A stretch of DNA of 64,000 nt from Streptomyces sp. SN-593 (GCF_016756395.1 NZ_AP018365.1:496001-560000), one strand, 5' to 3'. Positions 9,221-18,400 are shown, counted from the stretch's first letter. Numbers and translations are program-made. Notes: generated from the letters alone by a model not told the origin.

Positions 9221-10486
9221 ATGCCGTCCACACCCGCCCCCGGCGCACTCCCGCCGGCCCGGATACGCGGTGCCGTCCGCGGCACGTACATCGCCTTCGC
9301 CGGCTGCGGTCTCGCCTTCTCCAGCTGGGCCTCGCGCCTGCCGCAGGTCCGCGACCACCTGCACCTGTCGCCGGCGCGGCTCGGCCTGGTGCTGCTGGCC
9401 ATCGCCGCCGGCTCGCTGATCGCGCTGCCCCTGGCCGGACCGCTGATCCACCGTGCCGGCACCAGGAACACCGTCGCCTGCATGTCGCTGCTGCTGTGCG
9501 TGGGCCTGTCGACCGTGGCGGTCGGCTACCCGCACGGCACGCTCCCGGTCGTGGTCGGGCTGTTCCTGCTGGGCCTGGGCACCGGCGCGTGGGACGTGGC
9601 GATGAACGTCCACGGGGCGCTGGTCGAGAAGCACCTCGGCCGGTCGATCATGTCCCGGTTCCACGCCGGCTACAGCCTGGGCACCGTCGCGGGCGCGCTG
9701 ATCGGCGCGGGCATGGTCGCCCTGCACGTCCCGGTCACCGTGCACCTGGTCCTAGCCGCGGCCGTGATCGCGCTGGCCGTGCCCTGGGGGACCCGCTCCT
9801 TCCTGCGGGACGACGCCCCCCTCGACGACGGCCCCGACGAGCCGGCGCCCGCGCCGCGCGGCCCGCTCGCGGCGTGGCGCGAGCCGCGCACGCTGCTGAT
9901 CGGCGTCTTCGTGCTCGCCTTCGCCTTCGCCGAGGGCACGGGCAACGACTGGATCGGGATCGCCACGATCGACGGCTACGGCACGTCGGCGCTGGTGGGC
10001 ACCCTCTCCTTTGCGACGTTCCTGGCCACGATGACGCTCGGCCGGTGGTTCGGGCCCATGCTGCTCGACCGGCACGGCCGGGTGCCGGTGCTGCGGGTCC
10101 TGGCCGCCTTCGGCATCGCGGGGGCGCTGCTGTTCGTCTTCGCCCCCGCCACGCCGCTGGCCTTCCTCGGCACGGTGCTGTGGGGCCTGGGGGTCTCGCT
10201 GGGCTTCCCGGTCGGCATGAGCGCCGGGGCCGACGAGCCGAGGTACGCCGCCGGGCGGGTCAGCGTCATCGCGTCGATCGGCTACTGCGCGTTCCTGGCC
10301 GGGCCGCCCTCGATCGGCCTGCTCGCCGACCACCTGACGACGCTGCGCGCCCTGACCTCCGTGGCCGTCCTGCTCGGCGTCGCGGCACTGATCACCTCGG
10401 CCGTCACCCCGCCGCGGGGGGTCGTCGCCTCCTCGACGGTGCCCCGCCAGGAGCCCGCCGACCACGACAGCCGTACGGCTTCGTAG
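9221..10486 (+). CDS. MFS transporter, YbjJ-like
   Basis: Major facilitator superfamily protein of 421 residues with about twelve hydrophobic segments split six and six by a charged loop (RDDAPLDDGPDEPAPAPRG). Motifs: FSSWASRLPQVRDHLHLSPARLG at the first loop, GTGAWDVAMNVHGALVEKHLGRSIMSRFHAGYSLG across helices 4-5, and FAEGTGNDWIGIATIDGYG at helix 7. This arrangement, including the DVAMNVHG and AEGxxxDW segments, is that of the YbjJ-like MFS group, whose substrates are mostly unknown. ATG 9221 has only a weak ribosome site. It is monocistronic and converges with the apbE gene. Confidence 0.85.
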   Translation: MPSTPAPGALPPARIRGAVRGTYIAFAGCGLAFSSWASRLPQVRDHLHLSPARLGLVLLAIAAGSLIALPLAGPLIHRAGTRNTVACMSLLLCVGLSTVAVGYPHGTLPVVVGLFLLGLGTGAWDVAMNVHGALVEKHLGRSIMSRFHAGYSLGTVAGALIGAGMVALHVPVTVHLVLAAAVIALAVPWGTRSFLRDDAPLDDGPDEPAPAPRGPLAAWREPRTLLIGVFVLAFAFAEGTGNDWIGIATIDGYGTSALVGTLSFATFLATMTLGRWFGPMLLDRHGRVPVLRVLAAFGIAGALLFVFAPATPLAFLGTVLWGLGVSLGFPVGMSAGADEPRYAAGRVSVIASIGYCAFLAGPPSIGLLADHLTTLRALTSVAVLLGVAALITSAVTPPRGVVASSTVPRQEPADHDSRTAS

Positions 10487-10564
10487 CGCCGGCGTCCGCC
10501 GACCCCGAGACGACAGCCCGGGCCCCCGCCCGCCCCTTCCCGAACCCGAACCCGACGGCAACGG

Positions 10565-11407
10565 CTACCGGCCGGGGCCGGGGTGCGCTGCCGGCGGCCG
10601 GGGGCGGCTCCGGTCGCCGTGCGGCCGGCCGGCGGCGTGGCCTCCGGCCACGGCCGGCGGCTCCTCGCCGAGGCCGCCGGTCCGCCAGGTGGCGCCGTCG
10701 GCGGTCACCGCGAAGGACCGCGTTCCGGGCAGCGAGCGCAGCCAGTCCCGGGCCGATCCGCCCCTCGCGTAGCCGGCGGTGGCGCAGATGTCCGCTTCCG
10801 TCAGCCCGCGGCAGACGACGGTCAGGGAGGCGAGCGCGTCGGCCGGGGGGCGCCCGGTGTGCGGGTCCACGATGTGGCAGCCGCGCTCCGCGGGTCCGGA
10901 GGTGGCGACGGCGAGTTCGCCGTCGGCGTGCACCACGGTCGCCAGCCGGCCCGGGCGCAGCGGATCGCCGACGCCGATCCGCCAGGGGCCGCCGTGCACC
11001 TGCACGTCGCCCCCGCCGTTGACGCACACCGCCTCGGCGCCCGCCGAGGCGAGCATCGCGGCCACGCGTTCCACCGCCCACCCCTTGACCAGTCCGGTCG
11101 GGTCGAAGCCGCCGCGGTAGCCGGCGCTGAACCAGCCGCCGGTGCGGCGTTCCGCGGCCTCGCACAGCCGCATCACCTCCCACACCTCGGGCGAGCACGC
11201 CGACAGCGCGAGGGTGCCGGCCGCCAGGCGGCTGATCTGGCTGCCGGGCCGGTAGGTCGAGAACGTCCCGTCCACGTGGCGCAGCCAGGCCACCGCGGCC
11301 TCCAGCGCGGCCGCCGGGCGGGGGCCGCCGCCGCGCACGTCGAAGGAGAAGACCGTGCCCATGGTGTGCTCGACCCGGCGGAGCCGGGCGCCGTCCTGGT
11401 CCGCCAC
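10565..11407 (-). CDS. apbE: FAD:protein FMN transferase (ApbE)
   Basis: Flavinyltransferase of 280 residues that attaches FMN from FAD to a threonine of a target protein outside the membrane. Canonical motifs are intact: HTMGTVFSFDV at the start, FSTYRPGSQISRL, FDPTGLVKGWAVERV (flavin-binding), VNGGGDVQVHG and VATSGPAERGCHIVDPHTGRPP, then TEADICATAGYA. No clear signal peptide or lipobox is seen, unlike many ApbE proteins, so export may depend on an upstream start or another route. GTG 11407 follows the FMN-binding-protein gene by one base with GGAGG upstream, so the two are cotranscribed. The Arg/Pro-rich last 30 residues look like a disordered tail. Its substrate is almost certainly the neighbouring FMN-binding protein. 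Confidence 0.9.
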   Translation of the reverse strand: MADQDGARLRRVEHTMGTVFSFDVRGGGPRPAAALEAAVAWLRHVDGTFSTYRPGSQISRLAAGTLALSACSPEVWEVMRLCEAAERRTGGWFSAGYRGGFDPTGLVKGWAVERVAAMLASAGAEAVCVNGGGDVQVHGGPWRIGVGDPLRPGRLATVVHADGELAVATSGPAERGCHIVDPHTGRPPADALASLTVVCRGLTEADICATAGYARGGSARDWLRSLPGTRSFAVTADGATWRTGGLGEEPPAVAGGHAAGRPHGDRSRPRPPAAHPGPGR

Positions 11408-11408
11408 C

Positions 11409-11882
11409 TCAGCCTCCTGCCTGGTCCAGGGCGCTCTGCAAGGACTGGATGTAGCCCTCGCTGGTGTAGGTCGCGCCCGAGACGGTGTCGATCGACGCGC
11501 TCTGCGCGGACAGCGCCTCCTGCGTGAGCTGGGGCACCGCGAAGCCGGTGATCTCCTCGTCGCGGGGGCTGCCGGTCGGTGTCTGGAGGGCGGTGACCGC
11601 GGTGATGCGGCCGGCCTTCAGGGTGACCCGGAGCTGCACCGGCCCGTAGCGGGTCTGGACGGTGTCGCCGTCCACGGTGCGGGTGCCCGTGGAGCCGGCG
11701 GCGGGCGAGGTCGCCGGCGAGGTCGCGGACGCGGACGGCGCGGGCGTGTCCGCCGCGGAGCCGCCGGCGGCGGCCGTGGCCGTGCTGTGCGGCTTGAGGC
11801 TGAGCAGGAGCAGCACGCCGGCGACGGTCACCAGGACGCTCAGCGCGATCCGCCGCAGCGGGCGGGGGGCAAGGCTGTTCAC
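11409..11882 (-). CDS. FMN-binding domain protein, ApbE substrate
   Basis: 157-residue protein with an N-terminal hydrophobic anchor or signal (LRRIALSVLVTVAGVLLLLSL), a Ala/Ser/Thr/Pro-rich linker, and a C-terminal FMN-binding domain as in NqrC and RnfG. The flavinylation motif is complete: DTVSGATYTS, with Thr138 as the expected FMN attachment residue. It lies between the ferric-reductase-like membrane protein (7 bases upstream) and apbE (1 base downstream). The set has the composition of extracytoplasmic flavin-based electron transfer: the membrane protein moves electrons outward and this tethered flavoprotein accepts them. The final acceptor is unknown. Confidence 0.9.
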   Translation of the reverse strand: MNSLAPRPLRRIALSVLVTVAGVLLLLSLKPHSTATAAAGGSAADTPAPSASATSPATSPAAGSTGTRTVDGDTVQTRYGPVQLRVTLKAGRITAVTALQTPTGSPRDEEITGFAVPQLTQEALSAQSASIDTVSGATYTSEGYIQSLQSALDQAGG

Positions 11883-11889
11883 GGGCAGC

Positions 11890-13254
11890 TCACAGTTCGA
11901 AGGACTCGTGGTGGATGTGGCGGGCCGGCACGCCGGCCGAGCGCAGCGCCTCGTACGACGCCCGGGCCATGCCGGGCGGTCCGCACAGGTACACGTCGTG
12001 GCCGGCGATGTCGGGGAGCGCGCCGCGCAGGAAGCCGGCGGTCAGCCGGGGACTGCGGCCGTCCGCCTCGTTGAGCAGGTAGTGCAGGCGGGCACCGCGG
12101 TTGCGGGCGATCGCCTCCAGTTCGCCGCGCAGCGCCAGGTCGTCCGCGGTGCGGGCCCGGTAGATCAGGGTGAGGTCGCCCGGGCGGGCGGGCAGCGCCT
12201 CGAACAGGGCGCGCAGCGGCGTCACGCCGACCCCGCCGGCGAGCAGCAGCACCTTCTGCCGGGTCCTGCGGTCGGCGGTCAGCGCGCCGTACGGCCCCTC
12301 GGCCCAGATCCGGGTGCCCGGACGCAGCCGGGTGAGCGCCTGGCTGTGGCCGCCCACCGCCTTGACGGTGATGCGCAGCAGGTCGGGCCGCGGCGCGGTG
12401 GACAGCGAGTAGGGGCTCGCGGTCCACCACAGGCCGGGGGCCAGGAAGCGCCACCGCAGGAACTGCCCGGGCCGGGCGGGCAGATGGGCCAGGCCGCGGC
12501 CGGTCACGATCACCGAGACCACCTCGGGGGCCTCCCGCACCACCTGCGCCACGCGCAGCCGGTGCCGCAGGTTCAGCCGCAGCGGCGCCGCCACGCGGAA
12601 CCAGAGCACCGCCGCGGCGGCCGCCGCGTACAGCGCGTACCAGAACGCGCGGGCGAGGGGGTGGGCGGAGAAGTCCGCGCCCAGGGCGAGCTGGTGCCAG
12701 AAGGCGAGGAACACCGCCAGGTACGTGAGCAGGTGCAGGTAGTACCAGGTCTCGTAGCGGACCCTGCGGCGCACCGCGCGGGCGGACACGACGCCGACGG
12801 CGACCAGCAGCGCGCCGCCGATGGTGCCCTTGAGCATGTCGGGGTAGGTCAGCACGACCGTGGCGGTCTCGCCGAGCACGCCGTCGTGGGCCTGCACGGC
12901 GTACCCCCACAGGACCAGGGTGACGTGCGCGAGCAGCAGGCAGACGGTGTAGCGGCCGAGCGCGGCGTGCCAGCGGGCCACCCGGTCGCTGCCCACCCCC
13001 TGTTCCAGCACCGGCACCCGGGCCATCAGGCCGACCAGCAGCGCGCAGGAGTACCCGCACAGCAGCCCGGCGATCCGGCCGGCGCCGAGCAGCCAGTCCG
13101 CGGTGCCGACCACGGAGCCGGTGTCCTGCCACCACAGGGCGAGGACCGCGGCCGCGCCCGCCCAGCAGAGCAGGAGGACCAGTGCGGCCGGGGAGCGCCG
13201 TGGGGCGGGCGCCGCGGCATGCCGCGTCGTACGCGGGCCGTAGGTGGTGGTCAT
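11890..13254 (-). CDS. Ferric-reductase-like transmembrane protein with ferredoxin-reductase domain
   Basis: 454-residue membrane flavocytochrome-like protein. About six hydrophobic helices occupy residues 20-230, with histidines in RWHAALGRYT, LLLAHVTLVL, YYLHLLTYLAVFLAFWHQLAL that fit the bis-heme ligation of the ferric-reductase-like domain. The cytoplasmic C-terminal half has the FAD site SPYSLST, the NAD(P)-binding LLLAGGVGVTPLRAL and the terminal CGPPGM motif near residue 424. It should oxidise NAD(P)H and pass electrons across the membrane to the FMN-binding protein encoded next. A good ribosome site (AGGAAAGG) precedes ATG 13254. The gene is divergent from the two-component regulator at 13406, which probably controls it. 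Confidence 0.88.
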   Translation of the reverse strand: MTTTYGPRTTRHAAAPAPRRSPAALVLLLCWAGAAAVLALWWQDTGSVVGTADWLLGAGRIAGLLCGYSCALLVGLMARVPVLEQGVGSDRVARWHAALGRYTVCLLLAHVTLVLWGYAVQAHDGVLGETATVVLTYPDMLKGTIGGALLVAVGVVSARAVRRRVRYETWYYLHLLTYLAVFLAFWHQLALGADFSAHPLARAFWYALYAAAAAAVLWFRVAAPLRLNLRHRLRVAQVVREAPEVVSVIVTGRGLAHLPARPGQFLRWRFLAPGLWWTASPYSLSTAPRPDLLRITVKAVGGHSQALTRLRPGTRIWAEGPYGALTADRRTRQKVLLLAGGVGVTPLRALFEALPARPGDLTLIYRARTADDLALRGELEAIARNRGARLHYLLNEADGRSPRLTAGFLRGALPDIAGHDVYLCGPPGMARASYEALRSAGVPARHIHHESFEL

Positions 13255-13302
13255 GCGGACGTTTCCTTTCCTCGCCGTGCACCGCCACTGTGCGGGGGCA
13301 AC

Positions 13303-13362
13303 CTCTCAGCCAGCTCTGAACCGGCCCTGCCGGGGGAAGCTCACAGCGGACTCAGAGGCGGC
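13303..13362. promoter_or_regulatory. Possible response-regulator binding region between the reductase and two-component genes
   Basis: The 151-bp divergent gap holds two related stretches in the same orientation, CTCTCAGCCAGCTCTGA (about 13303-13319) and CTCACAGCGGACTCAGAG (about 13341-13358). OmpR-type regulators often bind direct repeats of this kind. The assignment rests only on the repeat and the position. Confidence 0.3.
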
Positions 13363-13405
13363 GCGGCGTGGCGGCGGGGGCGCGGGGAGGGATGCTGGAA
13401 GGACC

Positions 13406-14149
13406 ATGGACACCGCACCGCGCGCCCGGCCCGCGCCCCTCACCCGGCCCGACGGCTCCCCGATCCGGGTGCTCGTGGTCGACGACGAACCGGACCTGAC
13501 CGAGGTGGTGGCCGGGGTCCTGCGCTACGAGGGCTGGCAGGTGCGCACCGCCGGGGACGTGGCGAGCGCGCTCACCGAGGCCGCCGGATTCCGCCCCGAC
13601 GCGGTGGTCCTGGACGTCATGCTGCCGGACGGGAACGGGCTGGCCGCGCTCGCCGGCCTGCGGGCGGCGCTGCCGGACGTGTGCGTGCTGTTCCTCACCG
13701 CGCGGGACTCCGTCGAGGACCGGATCGCGGGCATCACGGCCGGCGGCGACGACTACGTCACGAAGCCGTTCAGCCTGGAGGAGGTGGTGGCCCGGCTGCG
13801 CGGCCTGCTGCGCCGGGCGGGGATGACCAGGGCGCGCGACGACGCGGCGCAGCTCGTGGTCGGCGACCTCACCCTCGACGAGGACGCCCGGGAGGTGGCC
13901 CGCGGCGGCGAGCCGGTCGAGCTGTCGCCGACGGAGTTCGAGCTGCTGCGCTACCTCATGCGCAACCCGCGCCGGGTCCTGAGCAAGGCGCGGATCCTCG
14001 ACCAGGTGTGGTCCTACGACTTCGGCGGCCAGGCGCACGTGGTGGAGCTGTACATCAGCTACCTGCGGCGGAAGATCGACGCGGGTCGGCCGCCGATGAT
14101 CCACACCGTGCGCGGGGCGGGCTACGTGCTCAAGGCCGCGCCGCGGTGA
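13406..14149 (+). CDS. OmpR-family response regulator
   Basis: 247 residues: receiver domain (VLVVDDEPDL, phosphoacceptor Asp70 in VVLDVMLPDG, switch residues LTARD and the lysine in YVTKPF) followed by a winged-helix effector domain with VELSPTEFELLRYLMRNPRRVLSKARILDQVW and VELYISYLRRKID. ATG 13406 follows GGAAGG; upstream in-frame codons add a non-conserved stretch. The stop overlaps the start of the kinase gene (GTGA), so the pair is coupled. Divergent transcription from the ferric-reductase-like operon suggests that it controls this operon. Confidence 0.9.
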   Translation: MDTAPRARPAPLTRPDGSPIRVLVVDDEPDLTEVVAGVLRYEGWQVRTAGDVASALTEAAGFRPDAVVLDVMLPDGNGLAALAGLRAALPDVCVLFLTARDSVEDRIAGITAGGDDYVTKPFSLEEVVARLRGLLRRAGMTRARDDAAQLVVGDLTLDEDAREVARGGEPVELSPTEFELLRYLMRNPRRVLSKARILDQVWSYDFGGQAHVVELYISYLRRKIDAGRPPMIHTVRGAGYVLKAAPR

Positions 14150-15651
14150 CGCGGTCCGGGCGGCTGCGCGCCGCCGCACGGCGGGTCCTGCCGCGCACCC
14201 TGCGGGCCCGGCTGACCTGCGGCCTGGTGGTGCTGCTGGCGCTCGGCTGCGCCGCGGTGGGGATCGCGGCCGTCGTCACGCTGCGCTCCTTCCTCACCCA
14301 GCGGCTCGACCAGCAGATCGCGCAGGCGGGCGGGACGTTCCCGGCGAGCCTGGAGCACCGCGGGCGCGGCGAGCCGGACGCGGACAACCCGCACGGCGAC
14401 ACCCGCCGGCAGACGCCGGGCACGTTCGGCGCCCGCCTGCTGGACGGGAAGGTCACCGCGGCCGGGGTGGTCCGCTCCGGTGCGGGCACCTCGGTGCGGC
14501 TGACGGCGGGCGACGAGGCGGCGATCGCCGCGGTGCCGGTGGACGGCGGCGTGCACCGGCTGCACCTGTCGGCGCTCGGCGACTACCGCGTCAAGGCGGT
14601 GGACGGCGACGACGGCGACGTGCTGGTGACCGGGCTGCCGCTGGACGGCGTGGAGGACGCCGTGACCCGGCTGCTGGCGGTGGAGGGCGGCGTCTTCGGC
14701 GGCGCGCTGCTGGTGGCGGGGGCGGCGGGCGCGTTCTGGGTGCGCTGGTCGCTGCGGCCACTGCGCCGGGTCGCGGACACCGCCACCGCGGTGACCGCGC
14801 TGCCGCTGGCCAGCGGCGAGGTGACCCTGCCGGACCGGGTGCCGGACACCGATCCGCGCACCGAGGTCGGCCGGGTCGGCATCGCGCTGAACCGGATGCT
14901 CGGCCACGTGGAGGGGGCGCTCGGGGAGCGGCACGCCAGCCAGGAGCGGCTGCGCCGTTTCGCCGCGGACGCCAGCCACGAGCTGCGCACCCCGGTCGCC
15001 TCGGTCCGCGGCCACGCCGAGCTCGCCCGGCTGCACCCGGGACCGGTGCCGCCCGGTGTGGCGCGCGCGCTCGAGCGGATCACGGCGGAGTCGGTGCGAA
15101 TGGGCGGCATGGTCGACGACCTGCTGCTGCTCGCCCGGCTGGACGCCGGCCGGCCGCTGGCCGCCGAGCCGGTGGACCTGACCCGGCTGGTGCTGGACGC
15201 CGTGGACGACGCGCGCGCGGCCGGCCCGGACCACCGCTGGGAGCTGGACCTGCCGGAGGAGCCGGTCGTCGTGGCCGGCGACCCGCTGCGGCTCCAGCAG
15301 GTCGCCGGGAACCTGCTGGGCAACGCCCGCCGGCACACCCCGCCCGGCACCCGCGTCACGGTCCGGCTGCGCCAGGGCGGGGACGGCACCCGGTTCCAGG
15401 TCGAGGACGACGGCCCGGGCATTCCGGAGGGGGTGCGGGACACCGTCTTCGAGCGGTTCGCCCGCGCCGACCACACCCGTCCCGAGGGAGCGGGCGGCGG
15501 CGCGGGGCCGGAGGGTCACGGCGCCGGGCTCGGCCTGGCGATCGTCGAGGCGGTGGCGACCGCGCACGGCGGCACCGCCGACGTGCGCAGCCGCCCGGGC
15601 GCGACGGTCTTCACGGTCACCCTGCCCCTCCCCCACCCGTCACAGGACTGA
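14146..15651 (+). CDS. Membrane sensor histidine kinase
   Basis: 501-residue kinase. A transmembrane helix near residues 20-45, an extracytoplasmic sensor loop to about 175, a second helix (GGALLVAGAAGAFWVRWSL), a HAMP domain, then HisKA with DASHELRTPVASVRGH (His278) and HATPase with NLLGNARRHTPPG, VEDDGPGIP and GAGLGLAIVEAV. Starts at GTG 14146 inside the regulator stop. The signal is unknown; neighbours suggest a redox, iron or flavin-related cue. Confidence 0.9.
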   Translation: MTRSGRLRAAARRVLPRTLRARLTCGLVVLLALGCAAVGIAAVVTLRSFLTQRLDQQIAQAGGTFPASLEHRGRGEPDADNPHGDTRRQTPGTFGARLLDGKVTAAGVVRSGAGTSVRLTAGDEAAIAAVPVDGGVHRLHLSALGDYRVKAVDGDDGDVLVTGLPLDGVEDAVTRLLAVEGGVFGGALLVAGAAGAFWVRWSLRPLRRVADTATAVTALPLASGEVTLPDRVPDTDPRTEVGRVGIALNRMLGHVEGALGERHASQERLRRFAADASHELRTPVASVRGHAELARLHPGPVPPGVARALERITAESVRMGGMVDDLLLLARLDAGRPLAAEPVDLTRLVLDAVDDARAAGPDHRWELDLPEEPVVVAGDPLRLQQVAGNLLGNARRHTPPGTRVTVRLRQGGDGTRFQVEDDGPGIPEGVRDTVFERFARADHTRPEGAGGGAGPEGHGAGLGLAIVEAVATAHGGTADVRSRPGATVFTVTLPLPHPSQD

Positions 15652-15738
15652 GCCGGCCGCACCCCGCACCGTCCGGGCCCAGTGCGCCGTCCGGACAACC
15701 GGCGGCCGGGCCCCGGTCGTTCGCGGCGCCCTGCGGGC

Positions 15739-16470
15739 CTACGGAGCCTCGGTGATCAGTTCGGGGCCGTCGTTGCGGACGCTGTTCACCGTGGGCGGGA
15801 CGGGACGCAGGTCCAGGTCGCCGCCGGAGGGGAGCGCGAGGAGAGCGCGCAGGTCGTCCGGGTCGCCGTGGTCGGGGTCGAGCCAGTCGGCGTGGTGCTC
15901 GGCCGCGATCGTCAGCGGCATCCTCGGGTGGACCCGGCCGGAGGAGTCGGTCGCGTCGGTGGTGATGATCGTGCAGGACACGATCCACCCGTCCTCGCCC
16001 TCGGGCGCCTCGGGGTCGCGCCAGAACTCGTACAGCCCGGCCATCGCGAGGAGCGACCCGTCGGCCGGGTGCAGGTAGTACGGCTTCTTCACCGCCTTGG
16101 CGCGGCCGCCGCCCGGAACGGTCTCCCACTCGTAGTAGCCGTCGGCGGGGAGCAGGCAGCGCCGGGCGGTGAACGCCTTGCGGAAGGCCGGCTTGCGGTG
16201 GACGGTCTCGGCACGCGCGTTGATCAGCCTCGCCCCGGAAGCAGGGGATTGCGCCCAGGACGGCACCAGTCCCCAGCGCAGCGGGCGCAGCCGCCGCACG
16301 GCCTCGGCGCCGTCGCGTTCCCTGCGCTGTACCACGCCCCACACCTGGTCGGTCGGCGCCACGTTCCAGCTCGGCGCCGGCGCCTGCTCCCCGGACCTGA
16401 CCTGCACCTCGGCGTCGAACGCGACCGCGAGGTCCTCCGCCGCCCTGGACGCGACATACCTTCCGCACAT
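15739..16470 (-). CDS. yedK: HMCES/YedK-type SRAP protein (abasic-site DNA-protein crosslinker)
   Basis: SOS-response-associated peptidase (SRAP) family, 243 residues. The catalytic Cys2 is present once the initiator Met is removed (MCGRYV), together with the conserved LINARAETV, CLLPADGYYEWE and HPRMP segments, which supply the Asn, Glu and His of the active site. Family members form a covalent thiazolidine link with abasic sites in single-stranded DNA to protect them. It converges with the kinase gene at 15651 and is otherwise unlinked to it. Confidence 0.92.
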   Translation of the reverse strand: MCGRYVASRAAEDLAVAFDAEVQVRSGEQAPAPSWNVAPTDQVWGVVQRRERDGAEAVRRLRPLRWGLVPSWAQSPASGARLINARAETVHRKPAFRKAFTARRCLLPADGYYEWETVPGGGRAKAVKKPYYLHPADGSLLAMAGLYEFWRDPEAPEGEDGWIVSCTIITTDATDSSGRVHPRMPLTIAAEHHADWLDPDHGDPDDLRALLALPSGGDLDLRPVPPTVNSVRNDGPELITEAP

Positions 16471-16558
16471 GCCTCCACGGTGCCACGCCCGCCGCCCCGC
16501 GGCCCCTCGCGGACAGCCGCGGCGGGCGGGCCAGGCGCCTGGAGCGCGGACGGGTGCG

Positions 16559-17740
16559 TCAGGCGTCGCGGCCGAGACCGGCCGGGAGCTCCAGCGCCAC
16601 GCTCAGGCCCCCTTCCGCACGGGCCCGGGCGGTGGCACTGCCGGCGTGCGCCCGGGCGACCGCCCGCACGATGGACAGTCCCAGGCCGGTGCCGTCCGGC
16701 AGGTCGTGCGGGCCGCTGCGGCGCCGGGTGCGGTCGCCGCGGTTGAAGGGCTCGAAGAGGTTCTCCACCCGGTCGGGGTCGAGCGCCGGGCCGTCGTTGA
16801 GGACCGTCAGCCGGACCGCGCCGTCGCCGGCCGGCGCGGTGGTGATCCGCAGCAGCCCGCCGTCGCGGTTGTAGCGCACCGCGTTCTCCAGCAGGTTGGC
16901 GACCGCGATGCCCAGCAGCGCGACGTTCGCCAGCAGCGGGGCGGAGGCGAGGTCGGCCTCCAGGCGCAGGCCGCGCTTCCTGGCCCGGGCGGCCACCTGG
17001 TCCAGCGCCTCGGCGGCGACGTCGCCGAGGTCGTCCTCGACCAGGTCGGTGACACCGCGTTCGGAGCGGGCGAGCACCAGCAGCGCGGAGATCAGCCGCT
17101 GGGCGCTGCCGGTGGAGTCCGCGACGTCGGCGGCCATGGTGCGCCACTGCTCCTCGGTGACCACGGGCTTGGCGAGTGTGACCTCGACGGCCGCGCGGGT
17201 GAGCGCGAGCGGGGTGCGCAGTTCGTGGCTGGCGTTGGCGACGAACCGGCGCTGGGCGCCGAACGCGCGGTCGAGGCGTTCCAGCATCTCGTCGAACGTG
17301 TCGCCGAGCTCCCGCAGTTCGTCGGCCGGGCCGGTCAGCCGCAGCCGTTCGTGCAGCGTGGCGTCGGTGGCCCTGCGCGCGGCGGCGGTGATCTCGGCGA
17401 TCGGCCGCAGCAGCCGGCCGGCCACCCACCAGCCGACCAGGGTGGACAGCGCGACGACGACCGAGAGCAGCAGCAGCGCGATGACCAGCAGCCGCGAGGC
17501 GGCCGCGTCGCGTATCTGGTCGGACAGGCCGACGAAGTTGTCGTGGTCCGGGTCGAGGCTGCTGGGGATCTGGGAGGCGGGCAGCGGCCGGAAGATCTCG
17601 TGGTAGAGCGCGGTGGTCATGGCCATCACCAGGGCGCTGCCGCCGACGGTGAACAGGGCCGCGTAGGTGAGCGTGAGACGCCCGCGGATGGTCAGGGACG
17701 GGTGGCGCAGCCGGCCGGCCGCACGGCGCAGCAGGTTCAC
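16559..17740 (-). CDS. Membrane sensor histidine kinase (second two-component system)
   Basis: 393 residues: two hydrophobic helices (residues about 25-45 and 110-135) around a short external loop, HAMP, HisKA with ANASHELRTPLALTRA (His172) and a HATPase with NLLENAVRYN, LNDGPALDPDRVENLFEPFNRGDR and GTGLGLSIVRAVARAH. The G1-like box has NDGP rather than DNGP. GTG 17740 overlaps the regulator stop by four bases, so the two genes are coupled. Close to the second apbE gene, so it may sense a related stimulus. Confidence 0.9.
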   Translation of the reverse strand: MNLLRRAAGRLRHPSLTIRGRLTLTYAALFTVGGSALVMAMTTALYHEIFRPLPASQIPSSLDPDHDNFVGLSDQIRDAAASRLLVIALLLLSVVVALSTLVGWWVAGRLLRPIAEITAAARRATDATLHERLRLTGPADELRELGDTFDEMLERLDRAFGAQRRFVANASHELRTPLALTRAAVEVTLAKPVVTEEQWRTMAADVADSTGSAQRLISALLVLARSERGVTDLVEDDLGDVAAEALDQVAARARKRGLRLEADLASAPLLANVALLGIAVANLLENAVRYNRDGGLLRITTAPAGDGAVRLTVLNDGPALDPDRVENLFEPFNRGDRTRRRSGPHDLPDGTGLGLSIVRAVARAHAGSATARARAEGGLSVALELPAGLGRDA

Positions 17741-18396
17741 CGGGCGATCCGGTAGCCGGCACCCACCAGGGTCTCGATCACGTCGGGCGGGCCGAGCTTA
17801 CGGCGGAGCCGGTTGACCGTGACCCGCACGGTGTTGGTGAACGGGTCGGCGTGCTCGTCCCAGGCCCGTTCGAGCAGTTGTTCGTGGCTGAGCACCGCAC
17901 CGTCCGCGGCCATCAGCAGCCGCAGCACCGCGAACTCCTTGGCGGTCAGGGCCACCGGGCGGCCGGCCCGCCGCACCGTCCGGCGCAGTGTGTCCATCGT
18001 CAGGTCGCCGCAGACCAGGGTCACGCCGTGCGAGGCGCGCCGTCGGGCCAACGCCTGGATGCGCAGGGTGAGTTCGGCGAAGGAGAAGGGCTTGCCGAGG
18101 TAGTCGTCGGCGCCCAGCGTCAGGCCGTCGACCCGGTCGTCGACGCCGGACAGGGCGGTGAGCATGAGGATCATCGGGGGTTCGGCACGGCGCGCGAGTT
18201 CCGCGCACACCTCGTCGCCGGACCGGCCGGGCAGGTCGCGGTCGAGGACCAGGACGTCGTAGCCCCCGGTGACCTCGATCTTCGCCAGCGCGTCGTCGCC
18301 GTCGTGGCAGACGTCCACCGCCATGCCCTGGTCCCGCAGCCCCTCGGCCACGACGGCGGCCAGGCGCTGCTCGTCCTCGACTATCAGGATACGCAT
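17737..18396 (-). CDS. OmpR-family response regulator (second two-component system)
   Basis: 219 residues. Receiver: ILIVEDEQRL, Asp52 in VLVLDRDLPG, LTAL and YLGKPFSFAEL; effector winged helix: VALTAKEFAVLRLLMAADGAVLSHEQLLERAWDE and VRVTVNRLRRKLG. The ATG at 18396 starts directly at the conserved MRILIVEDE, so the 37-codon upstream extension is rejected. It begins four bases after the end of the second apbE-like gene, which makes a single transcript apbE-regulator-kinase likely. Confidence 0.92.
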   Translation of the reverse strand: MRILIVEDEQRLAAVVAEGLRDQGMAVDVCHDGDDALAKIEVTGGYDVLVLDRDLPGRSGDEVCAELARRAEPPMILMLTALSGVDDRVDGLTLGADDYLGKPFSFAELTLRIQALARRRASHGVTLVCGDLTMDTLRRTVRRAGRPVALTAKEFAVLRLLMAADGAVLSHEQLLERAWDEHADPFTNTVRVTVNRLRRKLGPPDVIETLVGAGYRIAR

Positions 18397-18400
18397 GGCC

